NCBI GenBank assembly: GCA_011799875.1
Contig: CM022301.1
Coordinates: 214,293,888 to 214,357,887 of the forward strand
DNA length: 64,000 bases
Direction of reading: 5' to 3'
DNA from: Thinopyrum elongatum
Taxonomy: Eukaryota; Streptophyta; Magnoliopsida; Poales; Poaceae
Shown: positions 24,497 to 34,679 of the stretch, piece by piece
How the letters are laid out: each line of letters starts with the position of its first letter
Numbering within the stretch: the stretch's first letter is position 1
Notes under the pieces: generated by a model
What the model was told of the DNA's origin: nothing
Database searches by the model: none
The model's input: the letters and a program-made list of their open reading frames with translations, nothing else
Translations under genes and position numbers: made by a program

Positions 24497-26060
24497 TGAT
24501 ACGTCTCCAACGTATCTATAATTTTTTATTGTACCATGCTGTTATATTATCATTCTTGGATGTTTTACAATCATTTTATAGCAACTTTATATCATTTTTT
24601 GGGACTAACCTATTTTTACTTCATAGATTATCCATATCAAGCGGAGTCCAAACGCAGCGAAACATTTTGGAGATTTTTTTGGACCAGAAGACAACTTGGG
24701 AGCCAAGGAAGCACCTAGGGGAGGCCCGTGGCGTCCACAAGACACCAGGGCGCGCTAGAGGCCCCTGGCGTGCCCTGATGGGTTGTGGGGCCCATGGGGG
24801 TCTGCTCCACCACCTCTCAGCTCTATAAATACCCAAATGTTCCAGAAACCCTAGGGGAGTCGACGAAACACAATTCCAGCCGCCGCAAGTTCCAGAACCA
24901 CGAGATCCAATCTAGAGCCCTATTCCGGCACTCTGCTGGAGGGGAACACGATCATGGAGGGGTTCATCATCCTCATTGGTGCTCCTCTGATGATGTGTGA
25001 GTAGTTCACCATAGACCTACGGGTCCGTAGGCAGTAGCTAGATGGCTTCTTGTCTCTTTTTGATTCTCAATACAATGGTCTCTTGAAGATCTTTTTGATG
25101 TAATGACTTTTTGTGGTGTGTTTGTTGGGATCCGATGAAGTTCGAGTTTATGATTAGATCTATATCCATGAAAGTTATTTGAGTCTTCTTTGATCTCTTT
25201 TATGCATGATTATTTATAGCCTCGTATTTCTTCTCCGAATCTTTGGTTTAGTTAGGCCAACTAGATTGATTTTTCTTGCAATGGGAAGAGGTGCTTTATG
25301 ATGGGTTCGATCTTACGGTGTCCTCACCCAGTGACAAAAGGGGTAGCGAGGCACGTATGTATCGTTGCTATTAAGGATAAAAAGATGGAGTCTATTCCTA
25401 CATCAATAGATCTTGTCTACATCATGTGATCGTTCTTATTGCATTACTCCGGTTCTCCATGAACTTAATACACTAGATGCATGCTGGATAGCGGTCGATG
25501 TGTGGAGTAATAGTAGTAGATGCAGAATCATTTCGGTCTACTAATCTTGGACGTGATGCCTATATTCATGATCATTGCCTGGGTATCGTCATAATTATTT
25601 GTTCTTCTATCAATTTCCCAACAGTAATTTGTTTAGCCACCGTATGCTATTTTCTCGAGAGAAGCCACTAGTGAAATCTACGGCCCCCGGGTCTATCTTT
25701 TATCATATTGCTTTCAGATGTATCTTTTATCATATTTGTTTTAAGATCTATTATTCCAAAAACCCAAAAATACCTTGCTGCACTTTTTTTTACTTATTTT
25801 ATTTCATGTTTTATTCAGATCTATTTGTCAAATCTCATACAAACCAATCTATCTTTTTACCGTGGAGGGATTGACAACCCCTCTTACGCGTCGGCTTGCA
25901 AGTATTTGTTCTTTGTGTGCTTGTACCATTTACATAGTGTTGCTTGGTTCTCCTACTAGATTGATACCTTGGTTTCATAACTGAGGGAAATACTTACCGT
26001 AGCTGTGCTGCATCATCCCTTCCTCTTTGGGGAAATACCGACACAGTCTAAGCCACATCA
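24497..26060 (+). repeat. 3' LTR of element A
   Basis: 1564 bases, TGATACGTCTCC...GCCACATCA, followed by the second TSD copy GGCAG. The TATA box is at 24824-24831. The stem-loop near 24920-24935 has one arm mutated (TGCTGG). Confidence 0.93.
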
Positions 26061-26065
26061 GGCAG

Positions 26066-26342
26066 CAAATCCGGAGACACCCAGACCCCCTCCGCCCAAG
26101 AGGGGGGTAGGAGGAGGACGTGGAGGAGAGCGGCTCCTCTCGTTCGAAGAAGAGGGCAGCGTCGAATGATGCTGAGGAGGAGCAGCCCCCTCATGCCCCA
26201 AAGAAGCAACGCAGACCCAAGCTGATCCTGCCTGACGACAGCTCGGACTCCGATAAGGACTTCACGGCATTCGAAGAGGTTCCGGAGAGGAATCCCAGGG
26301 TCAAGCCCCCTGCCGAAAGGCATGAATTTGGATGCTCTTCAG
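26066..26342 (+). pseudogene. Antisense gene, remainder of exon 1
   Basis: Continues the gene cut by element A. One frame holds TAG at 26108-26110, then an open acidic/basic stretch rich in Lys, Arg, Glu and Pro (KKRAASNDAEEEQPPHAPKK, then a Ser-Asp cluster). This looks like a disordered, possibly nuclear-targeted region. The frame of the 5' piece and this frame are offset. A possible donor CAG/GTGTTT ends it at 26342. Confidence 0.55.
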
Positions 26343-26395
26343 GTGTTTGTTTTAATATTCTATTACTGATGGCATGTCTGCCCTTTATGTTGTAG

Positions 26396-26927
26396 TCTGC
26401 CGTGCGCCCTCCCCGCTGACCAGACCTCAGAGGGGACTTCTCCGCCAACCGAACTGGCGGAGAACAGGTCTGCATCGTGCTCCGCGCCTCCTCTGGTTGT
26501 CGGGGAGATCGGGGAGGTGTTGTCCCGAAGGACCCCTCCCGGCCCGGACACGGGAGGTGGTGGTGACGAGATTATGGTCGAGGCGAACACCTCGGTCCCC
26601 GAAGACCAGGAGAAGGGATCCCTCCTGGTGAACAAAGAGGGGGAGATCGGTCGATCCGAGCCCTCCCGGAAGATGGCCCCAGAGCCCCCATGGACCCCGG
26701 AGGCGTTAATCCTGCCTTCCATCGAAGAAGGAACCGGGGGCCCGTCGCCAGCGCCGGACACCGGTGATCGAGCTGCAGCTGGGTGACCGGAGGTGATGGA
26801 GGAGGCCTTGAATAGCTCCTCCATCGTTGTGGAGCACCGCGCCTTAATGGGCGTGGTGTTGCAAAGTATTTGGTCTGTTAACAGCGGATTGAAGGAAGCC
26901 TTCGGTGGCCTCCTGACGGGCTTCAAG
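26396..26927 (+). pseudogene. Antisense gene, exon 2, with in-frame stop
   Basis: Bounded by a T-rich acceptor ending TTGTAG (26395) and donor AAG/GTAAGC (26928). One frame codes for acidic, Pro/Ser/Gly-rich sequence (e.g. PGPDTGGGGDEIMVEAN) to a TGA at 26784-26786. It continues in the same frame to the donor with MEEALNSSSIVVEHRALMG. The phase at the exon 1/2 joint does not match, so that joint or its frame is decayed or misplaced. Confidence 0.55.
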
Positions 26928-27095
26928 GTAAGCCATGTAATGCTCTTTTCATAAAGAGGATATTTGAATGAAGTTGTACACCCCTTGTATATGGCAGCCC
27001 CCGAGACTTTGCCAGGTTTTGAAAAACCCGACAAAGGGTCAAAAAATCATGTAATCGGGAGTCTGAACGTATGTGATTTTTTTTTGTTATTGCAG

Positions 27096-27210
27096 GCCTC
27101 ATCTCTTGCGGCGGTTGCTAATGTCGCGGCACTGGATGAGATGAATCGAAAGATCAAGAGCTCCGATGAGGAGCCCGACCTTGTCAACAAGCGGTTTGAC
27201 GAGGCGCAAG
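27096..27210 (+). pseudogene. Antisense gene, exon 3
   Basis: Acceptor TTTTTTTTGTTATTGCAG ends at 27095; donor CAAG/GTTAGC follows 27210. The 38 codons (ALDEMNRKIKSSDEEPDLVN in part) are open. Phase 0 entry agrees with the exon 2 end. Phase 1 exit joins exon 4 in frame through a split GCT codon. Confidence 0.6.
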
Positions 27211-27299
27211 GTTAGCCCGATCGAGACTTTATGTTTCTTGTATTGATCAAGGTGTTCGGGATTAGCCCTAAGCAAAAAGGTGCTTAATTATGTTTGCAG

Positions 27300-28156
27300 C
27301 TGCCGCCGCGGAGGTCGAAGGCCATAGGGCCAAACTGAAGAAGGCCAAAGAGGCGGCGGCCGATCGAGCGGCTGCCGAACTCAAAACGGTAAAAACCGTG
27401 AGTGAGCAGCACGAGGCCAGAGTGGCAGAAGTGCAACAAGAGCTCAAGGATGCCGTCATTAAATGTGAGGACCTTGAGCAAAAAAATAAGGATCAAACCA
27501 CCAAGCTGTCCAAAATAGGGCAGGAGATCTGGGAGGCGAGGACGGAGGCACGGGGCGCCCGGGAGGAGCTCCGCCAAGTGAAGCAAATTACAGATGCTAA
27601 GCCGTACTTACTGCAAAGTGTCTTTGGTGGTCAGAAGTTCGCATTGCTCACACGAGTCTGGCGCTCTTCAGGTGCGTTTGTGGAGCTCCTGAGGAGTGTG
27701 GCGGATGCGGCAAGGCACTATGTAGCTCGGGAGGGTGATACAGAACACAAGCTGTTCTGGGCGCAGTTCCAAGCACCCAAACATCCTCCCATCCTTAGTA
27801 ACCAGATGAAGCAGCCGATGGAGCTGCATCGGATGGCTGAGCCATCCATGAAGGACCTCTGTGTCCGGCTGTGGCCCATAGAGCCCATACCGAGCAGTTA
27901 CTTCGGCCTGGTGCAGAAGCTGCACGATGCGTCCTCCCGGGTTGATGCTGTGAAGCGCTCCATGTTCATCGAAGGAGCACGGATGGCCTTCGCGAAGACC
28001 ATGGTGCACTGGCCGAAAATCAAGCCAGCTGAGATGGCCACTGGTCCCCCGCTTGTTGGAAAGGAGCATCGTCGTCCCGAGCAGTATTTCCCCGTTGTTA
28101 TGGATGGTGCTCGGGCAATAGAGGACCAGTGTCCCAAAGATGCAATCCTTGAGTAA
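27300..28156 (+). CDS. Antisense gene, exon 4: coiled coil plus conserved plant retrotransposon antisense-ORF domain
   Basis: Open from the acceptor (TTTGCAG, 27299) to TAA at 28154-28156, 285 codons. Residues 1-95 are Ala/Glu/Lys/Gln heptad-like sequence, a predicted coiled coil. The rest is a compact domain with Trp/Phe/Leu motifs: VFGGQKFALLTRVW, KDLCVRLWPIEPIP, SYFGLVQKLHDA, EGARMAFAKTMVHW. I recognise this protein type from grass annotations as the gene carried antisense, downstream of gag-pol, in Tat-lineage elements (sometimes named putative gypsy-type transposon protein). Its function is unknown. The coding strand is opposite to gag-protease of the same element. The upstream exons carry stops, so the whole gene is dead although this exon is intact. 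Confidence 0.72.
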
Positions 28157-29597
28157 ACTATCATGTAATGACAATTAGACCTTTTGCTTAATGCGACCCT
28201 TTGTATGGTTTATCATACTTTAATATGTTTTGGTTTTATTTTGACTCATGTGCGGCCGTTTTGAGTCTGAAAGTTGCCAGTCGTCAGCTTCAGCCCCCAT
28301 GTAGATGCAATGAGGGGTGTTTCGGCCTTCGCACTGTGACCCTTAGCCGACGTCTCGGTGCCTGGAGGCGGTAGTGCATGAGGGGAACAAGGTAATCGGA
28401 CTATGCGGCTTTATTACCTTCACTTAGCCATAGGATCTTGACTGCAGGGTCTAGTGACTAGCCCCCAGTGTTTTGTGATATTCGGTAGAGCCGAGGCATA
28501 TGCCTTTTATCACGTGGTTTGTGTAAAGACAAACCCTTTGTGTAACACGGGGTAATTGCCATCGATTTTTAGTTTTATACTTGTCATCGAATCGCCGACC
28601 AGTTCTCGCTTATTATGACAGTCAGTTTTCGGCTTTCTCCACTGAGGTACTTAACCAGGCTAGCCGGAAGTACAATTGCAGTGGTTCTCCCTTTACCTCC
28701 TTAGCCGGACGAGCCGAACGTAAGAAGGTAAGCACAGGAGCCGGGCAACCCAACTATTGACCCAAGATATAATTCGGAACCGATGCATACAATGCAATAC
28801 CCGAGACACCGAACACATAAAGAAAGAATAGTGCCGGACTTGAGGCATAGGACGAGCCTTATGGTCGAGCCCCGGGTCTATTACCCGATTTCTGCCTTAA
28901 GGAAAAATTGTGCCGAACTAGTTTATGGTGGCGTCGAAGAGCGGAAGAAAGGTGCAATATAAAAGACTGTAAGAGGACCGTAAAAAGTGGTCTTTATTTC
29001 CAAAAAGCTCATGACGTCTATCTGTACAATTCGAACTGCCAAAGCATCTGTTATAGGTGCTTTATAAGAAAAAGGAAAAGTTTTATTGACGAAAGGTTTA
29101 CACATGGTCTTGAAGCATGGGCTGATATCTCTACTATGCCCTGCTGCACGTTGGCGCCTTTGCTTCTGTTAGGGGGGAAACTCCGTAGAGGGGTTAAGAA
29201 TCGGCCGACAAGCCCTCGACTAGGAGCCTTGAGAGGTCGCCGAGCTATTCTAGCTTAATGCCAGATCAGTCCATAATGGTACATGTTCGACGTCCGAGGA
29301 CGTGTATGACCATAGTTCGGTTGAGCCGAACACTTGGGTTTTAGGTGAATTTGGTCCCCCACAGCTGCCCATGGTATTTTGAGTGCGAAGTTGTGCTAAC
29401 GAGGCACATAATATGCGAATGGGGTGGGCGTGTTGTGGGGGGCGTATCACTATTTACGTGGAGCGTAGGGGTAGTCCTCAAACGGAGATAGAGCTCGGGC
29501 CCATTTCCTTGCTTCCCGTGCCTTGACGACGGGCTGATAGTGGGGCCCCTCGATATTGGTTTGGACTTCAGCCGCTAGGGCGGCTGTATGTTCTTCA
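28157..29597. other. Spacer of Tat-lineage element between antisense gene and protease, no gene seen
   Basis: About 1.4 kb without recognised coding on either strand. RT and integrase would be expected here in a full element and are not present. A PPT-like minus-strand ACTGGGGGCTAGT lies at about 28460-28472. The first 40 bases past the stop at 29600 (minus) still read as conserved polyprotein, which suggests the stop is a nonsense mutation. Confidence 0.6.
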
Positions 29598-29938
29598 GTC
29601 TAGAGTGAGCGTTCCGTATTGCCGTTGACTGTAATGACGCCCTTAGGTCCGAGCATCTTTAGCTTTAAGTATGCATAATGGGGGACATTGTTGAAACGAG
29701 CGAACGCTGTCCGGCCCAAGAGTGCGTGGTAACCACTGCGGAAAGGGACAATGTTGAAGATCAAGTCCTCGTTGCGAAAGTTGTCCGGTGAACCGAATAC
29801 CACTTCCAAAGTCTGGGTGCCCAAGCATCGGGCTTCCACACCAGGGATTACCCCTTTGAAGGTAGTGTTACTGGGTTTGATCCTTGACGGGTTAATACCC
29901 ATTTTCCTCACTGTATCTGCATAGATCAGATTGAGGCT
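29598..29938 (-). pseudogene. Aspartic protease, C-terminal part (Tat-lineage)
   Basis: Minus-strand frame from the insertion junction to a TAG at about 29598-29600. It starts just after the protease active-site serines and carries the conserved FRSGYHALLGRTAF and HYAYLKLKMLGPKG motifs of RIRE2/Grande-type proteases. Together with 37961-38396 it makes one protease split by the solo LTR (29944-37955). The terminal stop replaces a codon that is followed by further sensible sequence. Not functional. Confidence 0.78.
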
Positions 29939-30245
29939 GCTGCTAATACGTCTCCAACATATCTATACTTTTTGATTGTTCCATGCTATTATATTACCCA
30001 TCTTGGATGTTTTATATGCTATTTTATATCATTTTTTGGGACTAACCTATTAACCTAGTACCCAGTGCCACTTGTTGTTTTTTCCTTGTTTTTGTCTTTT
30101 ACAGAAAATCAATACCAAACGGAACGAAACTTTTTGAGGATTTTTCTTGGACCAGAAGACAACCACGAAGCTTCGGGAGGAGGCTAGAGGAGCGATGAGA
30201 GGGCCACAAGCCCTAGGGGCACGCCCCAGGGGGGGCGTCCCCTAG

Positions 30246-30856
30246 TGTCGTGGATTTGTCACGGCAGATGTCCTAGTGTGAGGACTTAGTCGTGAGGCCA
30301 ACGCATCTATGTAGTAGCTTGAGAGGGGTTGAGTGGGATGAGAGACGCGAGGGTTTTTACCCAGGTTCGGCCCCTCACGGTGGAGGTAAAAGCCTACATC
30401 CTGCTTCATTGATATTGATCATGGTGCTCACGATTACAAGGGTGCTCTTTCGCTACCTCTATCTCGAGAGCTATTGACTTGTCTGTCTAAACTTATGTAC
30501 CTTGTCCCTCTTGGGGTGCCCTGCCCCTCCTTATATAAGTTGAAGGGGCGGGTTACATGACTAGTCCTAGTAGGATTAGGATTACTCTATTACAAGTGGA
30601 GTCCTAGTCTTGCTTCCTTTGTAAGGGAATATTCCTTATGCCTTTTCTCTTAGACCGGCCCACCATAACATGAGCCGGCCTTCTAGGCCTTGGGTCTTGT
30701 CATCCGTCTGACCCACCCGCCGGGTTACTAATGAGTCGCCAAATTCGGGCGGGTTACCCGTGAGCCGCCAAGCTCCGGGCGGGTCATCAGTGAGTCACCA
30801 CGCTCCAGCCGGGTCATACATCCGGCCGGGTTACACCGCGGGGTATATCCCCGACA
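30246..30856 (-). repeat. 3' LTR of truncated Tat-type fragment
   Basis: TGTCGTGGATTT...TCCCCGACA, 611 bases, TG...CA ended on both strands. It is rich in the words GGGTTA, GAGCCGCC and GGGTCAT that recur through the adjoining 5.8 kb. Confidence 0.75.
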
Positions 30857-30872
30857 TTAGCCCCCAGTTTAA
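30857..30872 (-). other. Polypurine tract of the Tat-type fragment
   Basis: Minus strand AAACTGGGGGCTAA abuts the LTR. Confidence 0.75.
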
Positions 30873-32473
30873 TCTGGATTTATCCATGTTAAACTGATCC
30901 TGCAAAATAAACACAAGAACAAACTTGACAGGTTGTGCTCTGGGTTAAAAGTTTTTCTGAACCGGCACCTGATCATCCTTAAGTCCTTGTCATTTCCTTC
31001 TCCTGGAAAGTCCGGGTCAATAGGCCAACTTCATTGTCAATTTGCTTGTAGAAAAAATATTGTCAAAGAAAATCCATTTGAGTCGGCCTCCAATGCTCTG
31101 ACTTGACAAAAATATTGGTCTTGAAATATTCATCCAATGTTCAGCCAGCTTGAAGATGTAGAGCTTGGCGAGTTATGATTACCAAAATTGCCGGGTTATA
31201 AAAACTGATGATACCGGGTCATTATTATTGCTAACACCGGGTCATGTAATTGACTTTCTTGAGTTATCCAGGCCAAAACTGAGAATATAATACCTGGTTT
31301 GTTCAAAAAACTGAGAACTTGAAGATATTCCTCCCTGATATGCATATCATGTGTAGCCCCCAAGTCTTAAGAGGAAAACATAGTGATAGCTTAAGACTTG
31401 CTTCAATATAAATGCTGCAACTTTGGAGAAATCCGGATTGTTCATGTAAGTCGCCAATCATAAACTGAATATTTTGCAACTCACATGTGTAGCCCCCAAG
31501 TGCCGGGTCATTATGCAATAATGAGCAGGGACCTTGTAGATATGATCATGCAGATTTGAGCAGCAACGTGTAGCCCCCAAGGGTCGACTCAGTAAGATAA
31601 TACTGAGCTGGGACTTTATATGTACTTCAAAAAATAACACCATATGATGTAGCTCCCCAGTTTCGGGTTACCTTTGACAGGAGCAATTAGTAGCCCCCAA
31701 GGGCCGGCTCATCACCATGTATTGGGTCGGGTCTTCAATGAGGCGAGTTAAAAATGACCTTGCATTAGCCCCCAAGTGCCATGGTGCATGCTTGCAGTGA
31801 CATGGGACTTGCATACTTGATATAATCATGATTTGAATAATGTAGCCCCCAAGTGCCGCGTCGTGTGCCTGCAGCGACTCGGGACTATTCCTTCCATTGT
31901 AAAATAAAACCATATCCATTGTCCGGATGATGTTGCTAAAAGCCTTTGCATATTCAATATTGAACCATGCTCTCTGCTGTGAGCCGGTATTCTTGGAGAA
32001 ATAAATAATAGCCATTGCTATGAAACGGCTTTTGACAACCTCAATCATAATACTGGTTATTCATAACCATAATAAAAATCTAGCCATGTTGGCTATTAAA
32101 GATTTGAATAATATAACACGGTTGAAAAAACCTCAATCATTCAATACTGGTTATGACAACCATAACGAAAATCCAACCATATTTGGCTATTCAAGATTTG
32201 AACAATATAATCCGGTATGAAAACCTCAATCACAAGATCTTGTCTGTTGACAATTAAATCCAGAGTTAAATACTCAGTGGCTCTTGGCCGATGGCGACTT
32301 AATGCGCATTCATTGTTATCCGGGATTTGTGCAACCCGGCGGCTTGTAGCCTTTGTAAAAAACAAGAACTGATAACCCTTTTGAAACACCAATTTTAATC
32401 TTTGATGATGGGCTTAAACTTACTCATTTGTGTAAGCCATAGCTCTGCATGTCCTGCACAAAGTTTAAACAAC

Positions 32474-33000
32474 ATATGCCCTGGCGACTTAACGTCAAAA
32501 ACCAGGGCGGTAACAACCCAAACATAATATAGTCTTATGCAATTATAGAAAAGACTAGAATTAAGGCCATCAAAGCCAAAATATACTGGTGACTTAAAGT
32601 CAAAAGCCAGGGCGGGTTATCAAACCTTGCATATTCTTATAACAATCAAAAACATACCTAGAAAATTGGCTCATACTACCGGCTTACATCACCATATCCA
32701 GTGAGGGTGACAATCCAAAGATTTATAAGCGCATGATTCCAATTTGGGCAATCCAAAGTATACTGGCGACTTAAAGTCCATAACCAGGATGGGTTACGAA
32801 AAACCCGAAGTATTTACTCAAATATGAAAAGTCATACTTGTAGACTGTGAGATTGGTTCATACCGCCGGCTTGCAGTGCCGTATGCAGTAAGGGTAACAG
32901 CCCAAAACTGGAAGTGCATAACTCCAAATGCGCAATCAAAATATGCTGGAGACTTATTGTCCAAAGCCAGTCCGGGTTATCAAAACCCCAAATAAGCTCA
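32474..33000. repeat. Imperfect tandem repeat, period about 180 bases
   Basis: The marker ATACTGGYGACTTAAAGTC and the following GGGTTA block recur at about 32581, 32758 and 32941 (steps 177 and 183), with a partial unit at 32474. Confidence 0.7.
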
Positions 33001-33527
33001 AGTATGAGTCATAAGGATTAAGGCTACATGGCCTGAATCATGTTAAACCATATATCAATATGGTACAAGGGTATGAACTCGAACAATGTTCAAAGAAAAT
33101 AACAAATCAGAAAAAACAAGGCTTCCATAGGCTGCTAAGCCTCAATATCAAGTGCTGTTCATGGGCCGCACAGCCACTGAGTTAATCCTTCATTTAAACC
33201 TGTAAGCCGGACCTCACATGACCAACCGCCGTTTTAACCTTGACAAGTTCAGGGTCTTTATAAGATTGACTGTCAAGAGTTCGGCGGGTCATTCCAGATA
33301 ACCTGGGCGGAGTGGCAGACATATAGGCAGGATAACCTGGAGTTTTTGGTGTTTTACACCTGGCATCCAAGCCGATCAAAAGGGTCAATAAAGCTATGTT
33401 CATTGAACAATAAGCCCCCAAGTGACCAATAATGAGCCTTCAAGGCAAGATACCTATGTTTGAACTGCTCATTGTAGCAGGTTCTCTTTCGTACCCGTTC
33501 AATTTGGGCAATAAGCCCCCAAGCAAT

Positions 33528-33840
33528 TTGCATCAAGGCGTATAAGCCGGATCAATAGGGTAGTCACAGCTATCTCAATGAGCAGGAAGCCCCCAAGTAA
33601 TTTTTTAAACAAGGCGTGCAAGCCGGATCAAGAGGGTAGTCACAGCTATGCTCAATGAGCAGGAAGCCCCCAAGTAATTTTTTAAACAAGGCATGCAAGC
33701 CGGATCAAGAGGGTAGTCACAGCTATGCTCAATGAGCAGTAAGCCCCCAAGTAATTTTGTAATAAGGCGTGTAAGCCGGATCAAGCGGGTAGTCACAGCT
33801 ATGCTCAGTGAGCAGGAAGCCCCCAAGTGACCCATAATAT
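33528..33840. repeat. Tandem repeat, about 76-77 base unit, four copies
   Basis: The marker YRYAAGCCGGATCAA starts at 33541, 33617, 33694 and 33770. Each unit contains TAGTCACAGCTAT, TCAATGAGCA and one PPT-like AAGCCCCCAAGT. Units differ by a few bases. Confidence 0.88.
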
Positions 33841-34679
33841 GATAAGCCAATAAGGCAGGATACCCATGTTTGAACTGCGCACTGCAGCAATTTCTCTTTG
33901 GCAACCTTTCATTTTTCTGAGAACTCAAACTTTGCGAGAGATAAATTCTTCTTGAGCCGGGATTTTAAACCAGATATTGAGAGCTTCAAAGCTTTGTGGG
34001 AGACAGATTTCCCTTGAGCCAGATTTTGAACCGGAATCTTCTTTTTAAGCCAGAAATTTTCTAACGGCCTTTAAATTTTCATCAATATGGCAATAGCCTC
34101 CGGGACCGGGTTATTTTCCCTCCAATGACCCAGGGTTCTTGATTCTGACAAGATTTGCTATGTCATCATAGCCCCCCGAGTTTTAAGATGACTCGAGGAG
34201 TTGTCTTGAGATTCTCCATACTTGACTGTGATATAAACCGGCATATGTTGAAGCTCGACGAATTATAAATGACCCCGTACGATTTGTGCCAGTAATCCGG
34301 CCAGTGGTTCATCCTAGCTGGTTGTTTGAAGTTTAGACAAACCGCAGTGGCAGCAATTTGTGTGCCTATCCATTGAATCATCTGGTGTTCGTTGAGCATT
34401 ATGGCACGGTCAGATGCTAGCGCATAATAATAGCGGCGCGAGAAATATATCCATGACATGACCATCGCTCTTTGCAGTGAGCAATTGTCCTACATTAAAG
34501 AATTTACAAGCCGGGGTAATTGCTCTTTTAAAGAAATTAATATGTTTGGCGCATGCCCCTTTGCGACACCTTTGTAAGGAATAATGGTCATAGAAAGGAT
34601 AAAACCTGGTATGTTAGGCCGGAAATTATCCGCCGCGGAATTGATGATCACTACGGTGAAGTTGAAATCAATCACAGGC

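Larger units (their letters stand above)
8162..26060 (+). mobile_element. Element A: LTR retrotransposon, non-autonomous, TSD GGCAG, carrying a nested element
   Basis: 5' LTR 8162-9766, tRNA-Asp-type PBS 9777-9794, a short broken ORF 10010-10768, a long 3' untranslated part, PPT 24483-24496 and 3' LTR 24497-26060. TSD GGCAG occurs at 8157-8161 and 26061-26065. Without the nested element (11974-23195) it is about 6.7 kb. The LTR family (TGATACGTCTCCAACG...) is the same as element B and the solo LTR at 29944, and resembles wheat Sabrina-type elements from memory. It encodes no gag, protease, RT or integrase that I can recognise. Confidence 0.93.
31354..33840 (-). repeat. Array of PPT-like motifs (minus-strand CTTGGGGGCT)
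   Basis: Plus-strand AGCCCCCAAG-type words at about 31354, 31490, 31571, 31691, 31766, 31843, 33412, 33512, 33588, 33664, 33740 and 33828, with weaker forms at 31648 and 34171. Spacing is about 75-140 bases inside two clusters, 31354-31853 and 33412-33840. Each is close to the true PPT at 30859. Confidence 0.8.

Noticed and set aside
28157..29597. Possible RT or integrase remnant in the Tat-lineage spacer
   Set aside because: No catalytic motif or frame of more than about 110 codons with recognisable content on either strand.
33528..33840. Regularly spaced repeat that could suggest a CRISPR array
   Set aside because: Units of 77 bases are similar along their whole length with no unique spacers, and the setting is a plant retrotransposon.
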